Shown: piece by piece, positions 48,635 through 58,220 of the stretch | Layout of the letters: each line of letters opens with the position of its first letter | How positions within the stretch are numbered: position 1 is the stretch's first letter | Origin: a virus | IMG/VR virus record: IMGVR_UViG_3300044675_004706 | Location: 1 to 64,000 of that record | DNA length: 64,000 nt | Strand: one strand, 5' to 3' | The notes under the pieces: generated by a model | Told to the model about the DNA's origin: nothing | The model's database searches: none | The model's input: the letters and a program-made list of their open reading frames with translations, nothing else | Position numbers and translations under genes: made by a program

Positions 48635-49685
48635 GGCGGTAGGTGTTCCTTCTGATATTGAAATGATGACTTCGGTATTCACTGAGGTCGTTAAAAAACT
48701 GCTCTATTCTTTTAAGTCTGCCAACGAACCTTTAGACGAGGTTGAGATTGATGTTAAAACCGTTGGTGAAAGTGTTATGCGTTCTGGTGTAATAACTATT
48801 GGTGGGGAGAAGTCTTGGAATATGGTTAAGCAATCACAAAGCTTTGATGAAAATGAGTGGAAAAAATTCCCTATGTATAAAAATCCTATTGGTATTAGGT
48901 TTGAAATATTTGAAGAGGATGTTTTACCGGCGGTTTATAAAAGTAATCTTAATATTGATGCTTCACATAGTTTTGAGGCTAAGGATTTCAAGAGTGAAGA
49001 TGTCTTTGATGTTAGTACGTTAGACTTCCATATCAGAATGGATGAAGAAACGTGGGATAATTTGGAATTGTTATCACCAAAGTTGGATTCGGTTATTTCA
49101 CATGAGTTGTTACATGCTTATCAGTTGTATAAAAGATATGTTAATAAGGGTCAGGTAGGATTTGGTAAGGGACAGACAACTAATGTTTTGGTTAATGCTA
49201 TTAACAATCAGTTTTTACCTGAGTGGAATAATTTTTTACATTTAATTTATGTGAGTTTAAAGTTTGAGCAAGATGCTCGTATTCCACAGGTTTCACAAAT
49301 CTTAAGACGGACTAAGATAGATAGTTACGAAGATTTCATTGGTGCTTTAAAGGGTACACAGATTTTTGGTGAGATTGAGGAATTAAGAAATTTCTCGGCG
49401 GAAGAATTACTTAACTCGTTTGGTAAGATTAACAGTATCCAAGATATGATAGTTAAACAGACATCGGTTGAGAAGGCTTATGAATGGATTTTTGAATGGA
49501 ATGATATTTTACAAAAGATTACAAACCATTTAATAACAACTGGTGTTAGTGCTTCAAAGATTGATGCCGTACCATTGGCCGTTAGAAAAGACCCAAAGAA
49601 GTTTTTTGAATACTTTGAGAAGAGATTCAAATTCACGGCAAACAATATGTTAAAAAGGGTTTCAAAACTTTATTCTTTAAGATGA
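48591..49685 (+). CDS. Tagged zincin-like metalloprotease (HELLH), paralogue of 27714
   Basis: I use the ATG at 48591 (MSVSNKLKIRNLLREAVGV), whose first helix ends NLLRE like other tags; the frame could extend nine bases upstream only via a TTG. LDSVISHELLHAYQLYKRYV carries the HExxH motif and aligns by eye with the 27714 protein (SITHELLHLYEFYKR). Both are ~350-365 residues with similar motif position. Possibly a packaged protease pair. Confidence 0.6.
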   Translation: MSVSNKLKIRNLLREAVGVPSDIEMMTSVFTEVVKKLLYSFKSANEPLDEVEIDVKTVGESVMRSGVITIGGEKSWNMVKQSQSFDENEWKKFPMYKNPIGIRFEIFEEDVLPAVYKSNLNIDASHSFEAKDFKSEDVFDVSTLDFHIRMDEETWDNLELLSPKLDSVISHELLHAYQLYKRYVNKGQVGFGKGQTTNVLVNAINNQFLPEWNNFLHLIYVSLKFEQDARIPQVSQILRRTKIDSYEDFIGALKGTQIFGEIEELRNFSAEELLNSFGKINSIQDMIVKQTSVEKAYEWIFEWNDILQKITNHLITTGVSASKIDAVPLAVRKDPKKFFEYFEKRFKFTANNMLKRVSKLYSLR

Positions 49686-50068
49686 AAATCCAATTAAGTG
49701 CTCATCAATATCAGAAACTTCAGAACATGATTTATAATGTTATTGAGGATATTATGCCTGAATATGTTAATGTTGAATTTATTGATGGTTTTGATGACTA
49801 TGATGATTTGAATGAGGTACCTGATATAAATCAAATTGATTCGGTATCGTTTTATGATGCGGAAAGTTACGAGATGCTTTTTAAGATACGTATAAGAAAT
49901 CCTTATAGGGGTGGAGATGTTCCTATGATAGTTGTTGAGTATTTTATTCAAGAAAAACTTGATGGTTTATTTGGTGAGGGTAGATGGCATGAACAGTTAA
50001 TCAAATGGATTGAATATAATCACCCTGAGGTTACCACTTTATATGACAAAATTAAATCTGTTGTATAA
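49682..50068 (+). CDS. Small acidic protein, tag-like start
   Basis: The 128-residue protein begins MKIQLSAHQYQKLQNMIYNV, then IEDIMPEY, similar to the tags. IRIRNPYRGGDVPMIVVEYF and an aromatic C-terminus follow. It overlaps the protease gene by four bases (ATGA). Function unknown. Confidence 0.55.
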   Translation: MKIQLSAHQYQKLQNMIYNVIEDIMPEYVNVEFIDGFDDYDDLNEVPDINQIDSVSFYDAESYEMLFKIRIRNPYRGGDVPMIVVEYFIQEKLDGLFGEGRWHEQLIKWIEYNHPEVTTLYDKIKSVV

Positions 50069-50079
50069 TACTTATTAGT

Positions 50080-51222
50080 ATGGCTGAGATATACAACAGT
50101 ATTGTTCCAAACAAAATCAAAATAGATTATACCTCAAACGGTAATAAAAATAATCTTAATTACGATTCCAATTATTTAAATATTAATACTTGGTATTTTG
50201 GTATTGATGTTAATCGTCCTTATTATCCTTCTTCAGGTACTGGATGGTATCAGGGTATTGATAATCGTAGTATAGATGATTTGGTGTATACTATATATTA
50301 TACTGGGAGTACAATAGGTAATACTGGGAACGCTAACGACAAATACAGGTGTGTTCAATTTGATGACCAGCAAGGTGTTATTGATTTTGTTAACAAATTT
50401 ACAGCAACAACAACTATTGAAGCAGCGTTTAATTGGTTTAAGGAGGATGGTTCAGGTAATTCTGGTGGTGAAAAAGGTAAGAATGTTTGTGTTAATATGA
50501 ATTATCCAAACATACCAACAAGTGGTTTGACATTTGCTTTGGATGCTGGACATGTGGCTTCTTATCCTTGGATAGGTTCAACATGGTATGATTTTAGACG
50601 CTCAGCTATGAGCGGATTTTCTGGAACTTCTTCAGTAATTGCTAGATTTGATAATGGTAGTTTACTTTATGATTTTAACAGTACAGGTCAATACTTTATT
50701 GACCCGAACACTCCACGAAGACAACTTGGGAATACTTTTACTTTGATGTTTTGGGCTTTCCCTTCATATGTTAACGAAGGTGATACACCAACTCTTTTCT
50801 CATGTACTCCAACTTTTAGTCAAAGGGTTGGTTTTTACAATACAGGTGGTTTCATCTATTTTTATTATAATATTACTGACACAACAAATTCTACACAATC
50901 AAGAATTGGTGTTAACGCTTTAGATGACAGAAGTTGGCATCTTTATACATACGTTTTCGCCCCTGACGATTCCGCTGGTAAATCTAATATAAGTTTTTAT
51001 GTTGATGGTGTATTGAATGAAACTAACCAAGAGGACTTTGAACCTTCTAATTGGAATCCAAACATTGAACCATTCACTTTAGGTAATTTGGTGATACCAA
51101 GTAACAGACAACAATACCGTGGTGGTTTACAAGTATTTCTGGCGTACAATAGGGTATTATCCAACAAAGAGATTGCTGACATATACCAAAATTATTACGA
51201 CACAAGAAGTCTTTTCGCGTGA
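50080..51222 (+). CDS. LamG/concanavalin-like structural protein
   Basis: The 380-residue protein has an N-terminal unknown part and a C-terminal LamG-type jelly-roll (~155-375): GLTFALDAGHVASYP, TLMFWAFPSYVNEGDTP, DRSWHLYTYVFAPDD and FYVDGVLNETN are typical beta-sandwich strands. Such domains occur in phage tail fibres and capsid decorations and often bind glycans. It is probably a structural or adhesion protein. Confidence 0.7.
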   Translation: MAEIYNSIVPNKIKIDYTSNGNKNNLNYDSNYLNINTWYFGIDVNRPYYPSSGTGWYQGIDNRSIDDLVYTIYYTGSTIGNTGNANDKYRCVQFDDQQGVIDFVNKFTATTTIEAAFNWFKEDGSGNSGGEKGKNVCVNMNYPNIPTSGLTFALDAGHVASYPWIGSTWYDFRRSAMSGFSGTSSVIARFDNGSLLYDFNSTGQYFIDPNTPRRQLGNTFTLMFWAFPSYVNEGDTPTLFSCTPTFSQRVGFYNTGGFIYFYYNITDTTNSTQSRIGVNALDDRSWHLYTYVFAPDDSAGKSNISFYVDGVLNETNQEDFEPSNWNPNIEPFTLGNLVIPSNRQQYRGGLQVFLAYNRVLSNKEIADIYQNYYDTRSLFA

Positions 51223-51324
51223 CAATTTGTCATACTTTTTTCTTTGGCACATTGTTTAATAATGGGGGTCGGACTTGACTCCATAAAAAATAATCAATAT
51301 TATTAAACAAAATTAAATTAAACT

Positions 51325-53205
51325 ATGGGAAAAATTATAGGTATTGACCTTGGAACAACTAACTCATGTGTTGCCGTAATGGAAGGTAACGAACCAGTTG
51401 TAATTACAAACAGTGAAGGAAAAAGAACCACCCCTTCAATTGTGGGTTTCTTAAATGGTGGTGAAAGAAAGGTTGGTGACCCTGCTAAACGTCAGGCGGT
51501 TACTAATCCTGATAAGACTATCTCATCTATCAAACGTTTCATGGGAACAAGTTTTGATGAAAGTAAGGGTGAGGTTAAACGTGTTCCTTATAAAGTAGTT
51601 AAGGGTGATGGTGGAACTCCTCGTGTTGAGATTGAGGATAGAAAATATTCACCACAAGAAATTTCGGCAATGGTTCTCCAAAAGATGAAACAAACTGCTG
51701 AGGACTATTTGGGTTCAGAGGTAACTGAGGCAGTTATCACGGTACCAGCATACTTCAACGATGCTCAACGTCAAGCTACGAAAGAAGCTGGAGAGATTGC
51801 AGGTTTGAAAGTAATGAGAATTGTTAATGAACCAACTGCGGCGGCACTTGCTTACGGATTGGACAAACAATCTAAAGATATGAAGATTGTTGTGTTTGAC
51901 TGTGGTGGTGGAACACATGACGTATCTGTCTTGGAACTTGGTGATGGTGTTTTTGAAGTATTGTCTACTGATGGTGATACACACCTTGGTGGTGATGACT
52001 TTGACCAAGCAATCATTGACTGGTTGGTTACAGAGTTCAAAGATGAAAACGGAATTGACTTGACCAAAGATGCTATGGCTCTTCAACGTCTTCGTGAAGG
52101 AGCTGAGAAGGCGAAGATTGAATTATCTTCTTCACCATCTACGGAGATTAACTTACCATATATTATGCCTGTTGATGGTATACCGAAACACTTGGTAAGA
52201 ACTTTAACTAAGGCTAAGTTTGAACAACTTGTTGATAGTTTGGTTGAAAGAACTATTGCTCCTTGTAAGTCGGCATTGAAGAACGCAGGAATTAAGACAA
52301 GTGATATTGACGAAATCATTTTGGTTGGAGGAACAACACGTATTCCGGCAATTCAGGAAGCAGTTAAGAAGTTCTTCGGTAAGGAACCATCAAAGGGTGT
52401 TAACCCTGATGAGGTTGTTGCTCTTGGAGCAGCAATTCAGGCAGGTGTATTAGCAGGTGATGTTAAAGATGTATTGTTATTAGATGTAACACCACTATCA
52501 CTTGGTATTGAAACTATGGGTGGAGTATTCACAAAGTTAATTGAAGCGAACACTACTATCCCGACCAAGAAGTCACAGGTATTCTCAACTGCAGTTGATA
52601 ACCAACCAACCGTTGAAATCCATGTATTACAAGGTGAGAGAGCAATGGCGAAAGACAACCGAAGTATTGGACGTTTCCACCTGGATGGTATCCCACCGGC
52701 ACAAAGAGGTATTCCACAGGTTGAGGTAACGTTTGATATTGATGCTAATGGTATTATCAATGTATCGGCTCTTGACAAAGGAACTAACAAACAACAAAAT
52801 ATCCGTATTGAATCATCATCAGGACTTTCGAAAGAAGAGATTGAAACGATGAAGAAGGAAGCGGAGATGAACGCTGAATCAGATAAGAAAGCAAAAGAAG
52901 ATGCTGAGGTTATCAACCAAGCTGACACAACAATCTTCCAAGTGGAAAAGTCTTTGAAAGATATTGAAGACAAGATTACGGAAGAACAAAAGTCAGAGGT
53001 AACTGTAGCTCTTGAAGAATTAAAGTCGGCTCATTCGTCAAAAGATATTGAGAAGATTAAGGAAGGTATTGATAACATCAACAAGGTGTTCCAAGAGATT
53101 ACTGTAAATCTTTATAGTCAAACTTCTGAAATGAACAACATGAACGAAATGGAGAATAACGATTCTGAAGTATCTGATGTAGATTTTGAAGAAGTTGGTA
53201 AGTAG
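51325..53205 (+). CDS. dnaK: Full-length Hsp70 chaperone DnaK
   Basis: The 626-residue protein is a complete Dna[18 protein letters not shown] (phosphate 1), [20 protein letters not shown], ATPase elements through [13 protein letters not shown], the substrate-binding domain ([17 protein letters not shown]), the helical lid, and an acidic C-terminus ending DFEEVGK, close to the bacterial EEVKDK tail. The phosphate-2 loop reads [12 protein letters not shown], where bacteria nearly always have FDLGGGTFDVS, so C and H replace L and F. DnaJ and GrpE are not seen, implying use of host co-chaperones. Probably acquired from a bacterium to fold virion proteins. Confidence 0.93.
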   Translation: MGKIIGIDLGTTNSCVAVMEGNEPVVITNSEGKRTTPSIVGFLNGGERKVGDPAKRQAVTNPDKTISSIKRFMGTSFDESKGEVKRVPYKVVKGDGGTPRVEIEDRKYSPQEISAMVLQKMKQTAEDYLGSEVTEAVITVPAYFNDAQRQATKEAGEIAGLKVMRIVNEPTAAALAYGLDKQSKDMKIVVFDCGGGTHDVSVLELGDGVFEVLSTDGDTHLGGDDFDQAIIDWLVTEFKDENGIDLTKDAMALQRLREGAEKAKIELSSSPSTEINLPYIMPVDGIPKHLVRTLTKAKFEQLVDSLVERTIAPCKSALKNAGIKTSDIDEIILVGGTTRIPAIQEAVKKFFGKEPSKGVNPDEVVALGAAIQAGVLAGDVKDVLLLDVTPLSLGIETMGGVFTKLIEANTTIPTKKSQVFSTAVDNQPTVEIHVLQGERAMAKDNRSIGRFHLDGIPPAQRGIPQVEVTFDIDANGIINVSALDKGTNKQQNIRIESSSGLSKEEIETMKKEAEMNAESDKKAKEDAEVINQADTTIFQVEKSLKDIEDKITEEQKSEVTVALEELKSAHSSKDIEKIKEGIDNINKVFQEITVNLYSQTSEMNNMNEMENNDSEVSDVDFEEVGK

Positions 53206-53224
53206 TTCACAACCAACTAATGTT

Positions 53225-53253
53225 TAAACCCCTCTAATTTGAGGGGTTTTTTT
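53225..53253 (+). terminator. Intrinsic terminator
   Basis: AAACCCCTC-TAATTT-GAGGGGTTT hairpin and seven Ts after dnaK. Confidence 0.85.
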
Positions 53254-53265
53254 ATTTAATAAAGG

Positions 53266-53273
53266 TATTTATG
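53266..53273 (+). promoter_or_regulatory. TATTTATG late-type promoter box
   Basis: The variant box begins 12 bases before the ATG at 53278, start of the signalling operon. Confidence 0.4.
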
Positions 53274-53277
53274 AAAT

Positions 53278-54549
53278 ATGACTAAAAAAACAAAAATCTA
53301 TTTACTTTGTTCTATTTTAATAATGTCTGTATTCTTTTTGGTTAAAACATCGGTTTTACTTGAAATACAGGAATCAACAAGAGTTACACGTGGTATTGAA
53401 TACATTTGTTTTATTTTGTTAATTCCTATATCAATATTAATGATTAAAGACTTTATCAAATCTAATAAAAATTCAATATCTAAAGAATCTGTAGATAAGT
53501 TAATTAAAATAGAAAATGAACTTACTAATAGAATGACCGCTATCAATAAATCTAATGCGGTAATTGAATTTGATTTAGAAGGTAATATTATTTTTGCCAA
53601 TGATTTGTTTATAAAAACTATGGGATATCCATCACAGGATGAAATAGTTGGAAAACATCACAGAATTTTTGTGGAAGATGATTATGAGAAAAGTGAGGAT
53701 TATTGTCTTTTTTGGGAAAAATTAAGAAGTGGTGTATTATTTTCAGGGGAAATTGTTAGAGTTAAAAAAGATGGGTCTTTAGTTTATTTACAAGCGACCT
53801 ACAATCCTATTTTTGATACTGATGGTAAGATTTATCGTGTTATGAAAATCGCTATTGATATCACGAATTCTTACGAACAGAAGAAAGAGATTGAAAGAAA
53901 GAATACATACTTGGAACATGCTGCTAAGATATTGAGACACGATATGCATTCAGGTATTAATACCTATATACCAAGAGGTGTTAACTCGTTGGAGAGAAGA
54001 TTAACTCAAGAAGATATTGTTAAACTTAAAATTGAGGCACCACTTAAAATGATTAAGGAAGGACTTAAGCATTCACAGAAAGTTTATAAAGGTGTTTATG
54101 AATTTACCAATCTGGTAAAGAAAGATGTTGTTCTTAATAAAACTGAATTTAACATCAAGGACATTCTCAAGGACTATTTGTCCTCGACGGCATACATTAG
54201 TCAGGTTATGTTGGATGATAACCTACCAACGATTGAATTGAATGAACCATTGTTCTGTACTGCAGTTGATAATCTAATTAGGAATGGTTTAAAGTATAAC
54301 GACTCTGAAACAAAGTTTGTTAAGATATACTCTGAAGGTGATATGATATTCATACAGGATAATGGTAGAGGTATTACCCAAGAAGATTTTAATTATTTAT
54401 CAAAACCATACACCAGAAAAGAAGGTCAAAAAGAATCGGGTACTGGTTTAGGATTGAATATCTGTGTTGCCATTTTAGAAGAACACGGATTTAAAATAAC
54501 CTGTGAAAAAAATGAAACAGGAACTAAAATGAAAATCAAATTTAAATGA
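53278..54549 (+). CDS. Membrane sensor histidine kinase with PAS domain
   Basis: The 423-residue protein has two membrane segments (LLCSILIMSVFFLV, ICFILLIPISILMI) and a PAS domain at ~80-205 (IEFDLEGNIIFANDLFIKTM, then PIFDTDGKIYRVMKIAID). A dimerisation/phosphoacceptor helix follows with LRHDMHSGIN (H-box), then an HATPase_c domain with DNLIRNGLKY (N box), IQDNGRGI (G1) and GTGLGLNICVAILEEHGF (G2). The order is that of a full kinase. It overlaps the next gene by four bases and has a paralogue at 55163. Signalling from a phage to host or phage targets is inferred. Confidence 0.85.
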   Translation: MTKKTKIYLLCSILIMSVFFLVKTSVLLEIQESTRVTRGIEYICFILLIPISILMIKDFIKSNKNSISKESVDKLIKIENELTNRMTAINKSNAVIEFDLEGNIIFANDLFIKTMGYPSQDEIVGKHHRIFVEDDYEKSEDYCLFWEKLRSGVLFSGEIVRVKKDGSLVYLQATYNPIFDTDGKIYRVMKIAIDITNSYEQKKEIERKNTYLEHAAKILRHDMHSGINTYIPRGVNSLERRLTQEDIVKLKIEAPLKMIKEGLKHSQKVYKGVYEFTNLVKKDVVLNKTEFNIKDILKDYLSSTAYISQVMLDDNLPTIELNEPLFCTAVDNLIRNGLKYNDSETKFVKIYSEGDMIFIQDNGRGITQEDFNYLSKPYTRKEGQKESGTGLGLNICVAILEEHGFKITCEKNETGTKMKIKFK

Positions 54550-55163
54550 AAACATTACTAACTTTTATTTTCTTAACAATTTCTTTGTTTGGGTTTAGTC
54601 AAATTAAATACCCAATTCAAACAATCTATAGAGGTGACTCTGTTGTTATCCTATCTGTTAAACAATCTGTTGATATTAATAAAGCAATTGAAACACAAAG
54701 AAGGATTATTAGAGAACAAGGTAAAAAAATCACATCCTTAAATAATAAGATAGATAGTTTAAATAACATTGTTGAAAATATACCTAACATGTTAGATAGT
54801 ATCAAATATGTAGCAGATACGACATATAAATGGGCTGATGAATTGAACATGACTCTTTGGGAATACGCTACAAATGGAGCGTTCATATACACTATACCCC
54901 CATACAACAAGTTATATTTTGTGAATTTAGATGATTACAATCTTTACACTCATGAATACGGAAAAATTCTTGTTTTTGAAAAAATGACTAAAAGTGAGTA
55001 TGAAGAATATAAAAAATTCAGAGAAGAGTTTGATATGCAGTTCGCACCAGCAACAAATTATTTTCACAATTTAAAGTTTCTTGATTTTAATGGTATAACT
55101 CGAAGATATGAATCATGGATTTGGAAAAATAAAAGTTTATTAAAAGAAGAATTAAAAAAGTAA
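54546..55163 (+). CDS. Exported coiled-coil protein
   Basis: The 205-residue protein has a signal peptide (MKTLLTFIFLTISLFGFSQ) and a heptad-rich coiled coil at ~60-85 (IREQGKKITSLNNKIDSLNN). Its stop overlaps the start of the second kinase. Position between two kinases suggests a periplasmic partner or sensor subunit. No family recognised. Confidence 0.65.
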   Translation: MKTLLTFIFLTISLFGFSQIKYPIQTIYRGDSVVILSVKQSVDINKAIETQRRIIREQGKKITSLNNKIDSLNNIVENIPNMLDSIKYVADTTYKWADELNMTLWEYATNGAFIYTIPPYNKLYFVNLDDYNLYTHEYGKILVFEKMTKSEYEEYKKFREEFDMQFAPATNYFHNLKFLDFNGITRRYESWIWKNKSLLKEELKK

Positions 55164-56491
55164 TGAAAAAGATAATATTATTGATTTTAGTAACACTCGT
55201 ATCGACAGGTTTACACTCACAAAATTTGAATTACAACGATACATTAGTTGACGGAATTGACGTTTCATGGTCTAACGATAATTTACAGATTGATGGTGAT
55301 ACTAGTCAAGTTGCGGCTATGGATATACAAGAAATCGTTACAACTTGGATTCCACCTGAACCTGAACCAGTTGATGAAACTAAATTGTCTGAAAGTGATT
55401 TAGCAAGTATTGCTGAAGACTTACAGTTTTTAACTGACTTACCAAAATCGTATACTGATTTACCTAAAGAAGATTTAAAAAATGTATTAGTTCAAATTGA
55501 TAACAAGATTAATAAACTTACCGCAGAACGAGATTTATTATTAGCTCAAGCTATAAGAAATGAAGAACTTATAAAATCAAAAGAAAATACCATTACTTCG
55601 TTAAGTAAAGAAAAGAATATCATCGGTTTGACTTTGGAGACTGATGACTTAATGGATGAGAATGGAAATTTGATGACTGAAAAAACTGATTTGGAAAAAC
55701 AAAGAGAGACCTTGAAGAAATACCTTTATGGTGCTTTAGGTGTTGTTATACTGTTTGTTTTAATATTGGCGGTTGTCTTACAAAGAAAGAGAATACAAGT
55801 ACAGGATGTTGAGATTGAACAACAGATTAGTGATATTGCTAAGAAGAATAGTTACTTGGAACACGCAGCAAGAATCATCAGACATGACATGCACTCAGGT
55901 ATTAATACATACATGCCAAGAGGTATTACATCATTAGAAAAAAGATTAACCGTTGAGGACATCCAAAGATTGAAGATTGAAGGAGCACTTAAGATGGTTA
56001 AAGAAGGATTAAACCACACTCAAAAAGTTTATAAGAGTGTTTATGAGTTTACCAATCTTGTTAAACAAAATGTTGTGTTAAATAAATCTGTGGTTAACGC
56101 TAAAGATTTGATTTGGAAATACATTTCACCAAATTCATATAGTTCACAGGTTGAGATATCTGACTTGGGTGATATGGAAGTGAATGAGACTTTATTCTGT
56201 AATGCGGTTGAGAACTTAATTAAGAATGGTTTATCATATAACGATAGTGAAGTTAAAAAAGTTAAGATATATAACGAAGAAGAATATTTAATAGTTGAGG
56301 ACAATGGTAAAGGATTCTCACAAAAACAACTTGAAAAACATTTAACAAAGTATTCAAAGAAGGCTGATGTCACTGGTGAAGAGAAGGGTCTTGGGTTGAA
56401 TATATGTGTTGCGATATTAGAAGAACATGGTTTTAAATTGAGTTGTGAAAAAATTGAAGGTGGAACCAAAATGAAAATAAAAATAAAATAA
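55163..56491 (+). CDS. Sensor histidine kinase with periplasmic domain
   Basis: The 442-residue protein has an N-terminal signal anchor, a ~170-residue extracytoplasmic region with coiled-coil character, one membrane span (LYGALGVVILFVLILAVVL), then IIRHDMHSGIN and an HATPase domain (ENLIKNGLSY, VEDNGKGF, KGLGLNICVAILEEHGF). The kinase core is clearly paralogous to that of 53278 over ~220 residues, but the sensor part is different. It precedes the response regulator by 14 bases. Confidence 0.85.
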   Translation: MKKIILLILVTLVSTGLHSQNLNYNDTLVDGIDVSWSNDNLQIDGDTSQVAAMDIQEIVTTWIPPEPEPVDETKLSESDLASIAEDLQFLTDLPKSYTDLPKEDLKNVLVQIDNKINKLTAERDLLLAQAIRNEELIKSKENTITSLSKEKNIIGLTLETDDLMDENGNLMTEKTDLEKQRETLKKYLYGALGVVILFVLILAVVLQRKRIQVQDVEIEQQISDIAKKNSYLEHAARIIRHDMHSGINTYMPRGITSLEKRLTVEDIQRLKIEGALKMVKEGLNHTQKVYKSVYEFTNLVKQNVVLNKSVVNAKDLIWKYISPNSYSSQVEISDLGDMEVNETLFCNAVENLIKNGLSYNDSEVKKVKIYNEEEYLIVEDNGKGFSQKQLEKHLTKYSKKADVTGEEKGLGLNICVAILEEHGFKLSCEKIEGGTKMKIKIK

Positions 56492-56505
56492 AGAGAAAGA
56501 AAAAA

Positions 56506-56937
56506 ATGATTGATTCAATTTTGTTAGTGGATGACGAGGATTTGTTCCACTTGGTATTTGAGGACTCTTGTTCATTACTTGACATTACATTGTCATTAAG
56601 AAGTTTGAACAGTTCGGATGAAGCTGCTAAATTATTTGCTGGATGGCAAAAAGATACATCACAAAAACCTGAATGTGTGTTTGTGGATTTAAACATTATA
56701 GGTTCATCCTTTGATGGTATTGAACTTATCCGTAAGATTAACTTTGAATATGGTAACCATGTAGTTATCGGTATCATATCTTCAAGTAACGAACCTGAAG
56801 AACAGGCTAAGGCAGTTCAGGCTGGTGCTCAGTTTTGGATTATCAAGTCGGATGACATTGAACCAAGACTTGAAGAGTTTAAGAAAGACTACGACGGATA
56901 TAAGAACAGAACAAACCCTTTCAAAGTTTATAAATGA
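56506..56937 (+). CDS. Single-domain response regulator
   Basis: The 143-residue protein is a receiver domain: LLVDDED (acidic pocket), VFVDLNI (phosphoacceptor Asp, about residue 64), IGIISSSN (Ser/Thr switch) and IIKSDD (conserved Lys). There is no output domain, so it would act by protein contact, like CheY or Spo0F. It is coupled to the next gene (ATGA). Two kinases upstream are likely partners. Confidence 0.85.
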   Translation: MIDSILLVDDEDLFHLVFEDSCSLLDITLSLRSLNSSDEAAKLFAGWQKDTSQKPECVFVDLNIIGSSFDGIELIRKINFEYGNHVVIGIISSSNEPEEQAKAVQAGAQFWIIKSDDIEPRLEEFKKDYDGYKNRTNPFKVYK

Positions 56938-57617
56938 TTGTTTTAGATAAAAATACAAAGAAGATATTAATGGAGACCTTTAAGACCAAGAACATTGGTC
57001 TTGAGGGTAACATTACTAAATTAATAGATGCTGAAGATGACCAAGAGTTTAAAGAGTATCTTAAAACTTGTATTGAAAAGGATACTACAACCAGACGTAA
57101 ACGTTTAGAGATGACCAAACAGGTTCAGATTCAGAACAAAGACTTGACTGAACTTAACGAAGAAAATCAAAGAATGATGGAGGAACTCCAAAATACTTTA
57201 ACAAGTATGGAAGACCAAAACAATCAGATTGAAAGTCAAAACTCTGAACTTCTTGAATGGAAAATGGAGAACGAAAAGATTGGTGCCGAACTTGTTGAGG
57301 CAATGAAACAATCTGAACAAGCAAGAATAACTGCTGAAAACGCTAAGAACGAAGCTGAAAACAATTTGGATTTAATACAGAAGAAAACTCAATTTGAGTT
57401 GATTAATAATATTGTTAGAGTTGCACTTTATGTAATCATAGGTGTTGGATTTATTACGACTGGTATATATGTTTATTCTATGTCAATAGGAATGGATACA
57501 GACATCATTGGCTCCACTTGGAGTAATATGTTTGGTATCCTGTTAACAAATAGTTTCAGTATCGTGGGAACAATACTTGGGGTAAAGTATGGGGCAAGTC
57601 CTAACAAAGATAAATAA
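56934..57617 (+). CDS. Membrane-anchored coiled-coil protein
   Basis: The 227-residue protein has a long coiled coil (~65-155; LTELNEENQRMMEELQNTL) and two C-terminal membrane segments (VALYVIIGVGFITTGIYVY, NSFSIVGTILGVKYG). It overlaps the response regulator, so it may be an output partner or membrane scaffold. No family recognised. Confidence 0.65.
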   Translation: MIVLDKNTKKILMETFKTKNIGLEGNITKLIDAEDDQEFKEYLKTCIEKDTTTRRKRLEMTKQVQIQNKDLTELNEENQRMMEELQNTLTSMEDQNNQIESQNSELLEWKMENEKIGAELVEAMKQSEQARITAENAKNEAENNLDLIQKKTQFELINNIVRVALYVIIGVGFITTGIYVYSMSIGMDTDIIGSTWSNMFGILLTNSFSIVGTILGVKYGASPNKDK

Positions 57618-57633
57618 ATAAAAAAATAAAAAA

Positions 57634-58158
57634 ATGAGTAGATTTAAAAGAATGTTATTCGGTGAAACTCCGTATGTAAAGGTTGAAGATAAAAATCGTT
57701 TTTATTACATGCTTCAACAAATGCAGGCAAACAGATGGAAAATAACAATGATTGTATTGTTTTTATTCTTCTTTATCATTGCTGGTATAAACTCCGCAAT
57801 ATTTTTCGGTGTGTCCATTGAAGAAAGTTGGAAAGAAATGTTATTGATATTATTTGGAGCATTCGTTGGTAATCTTAACAAGGTTGTTGATTACTGGTTT
57901 AACTCTGAAGACAGAGACAAGATGTTAATTCAAAAGGTTGACGAGGAAGATGGAACATCACTATCAAGTGCTGTGGAATACCCAACAACTCCAAGACCAC
58001 CACAACCACCAGTTGTTGTAGTTACACAAGTTAAAGAAGAAACTCCTGTGGTTGTTGAAGAACCAGTTGTATATACTGAACCTGAAGTATATGAGGAACC
58101 AATCGTTGAGGAATACCCAACAGAGGAACCGACACAAGAAGGTGAAGAAAACATTTAA
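57634..58158 (+). CDS. Membrane protein with Pro/Val/Glu-rich tail
   Basis: The 174-residue protein has two membrane segments (ITMIVLFLFFFIIAG, LLILFGAFVGNLNKVVDYWF), then SEDRDKMLIQKVDEEDG, a motif I recall from phage membrane proteins near lysis or tail genes. A low-complexity tail of PTTPRPPQPP and VVEEP/YEEP repeats follows. Possibly holin-like or a virion membrane protein; uncertain. Confidence 0.55.
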   Translation: MSRFKRMLFGETPYVKVEDKNRFYYMLQQMQANRWKITMIVLFLFFFIIAGINSAIFFGVSIEESWKEMLLILFGAFVGNLNKVVDYWFNSEDRDKMLIQKVDEEDGTSLSSAVEYPTTPRPPQPPVVVVTQVKEETPVVVEEPVVYTEPEVYEEPIVEEYPTEEPTQEGEENI

Positions 58159-58165
58159 TAAAAAA

Positions 58166-58193
58166 AACCATCTGAGAGGGTGGTTTTTTTTTT
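58166..58193 (+). terminator. Intrinsic terminator
   Basis: AAACCA-TCTGAGAGGG-TGGTTT hairpin with ten Ts; ends the signalling operon. Confidence 0.75.
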
Positions 58194-58199
58194 GTGATA

Positions 58200-58207
58200 T
58201 ATTTATA
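58200..58207 (+). promoter_or_regulatory. TATTTATA late-type promoter box
   Basis: An exact box begins 21 bases before the ATG at 58221. Confidence 0.5.
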
Positions 58208-58220
58208 GTAAAATATTAAT

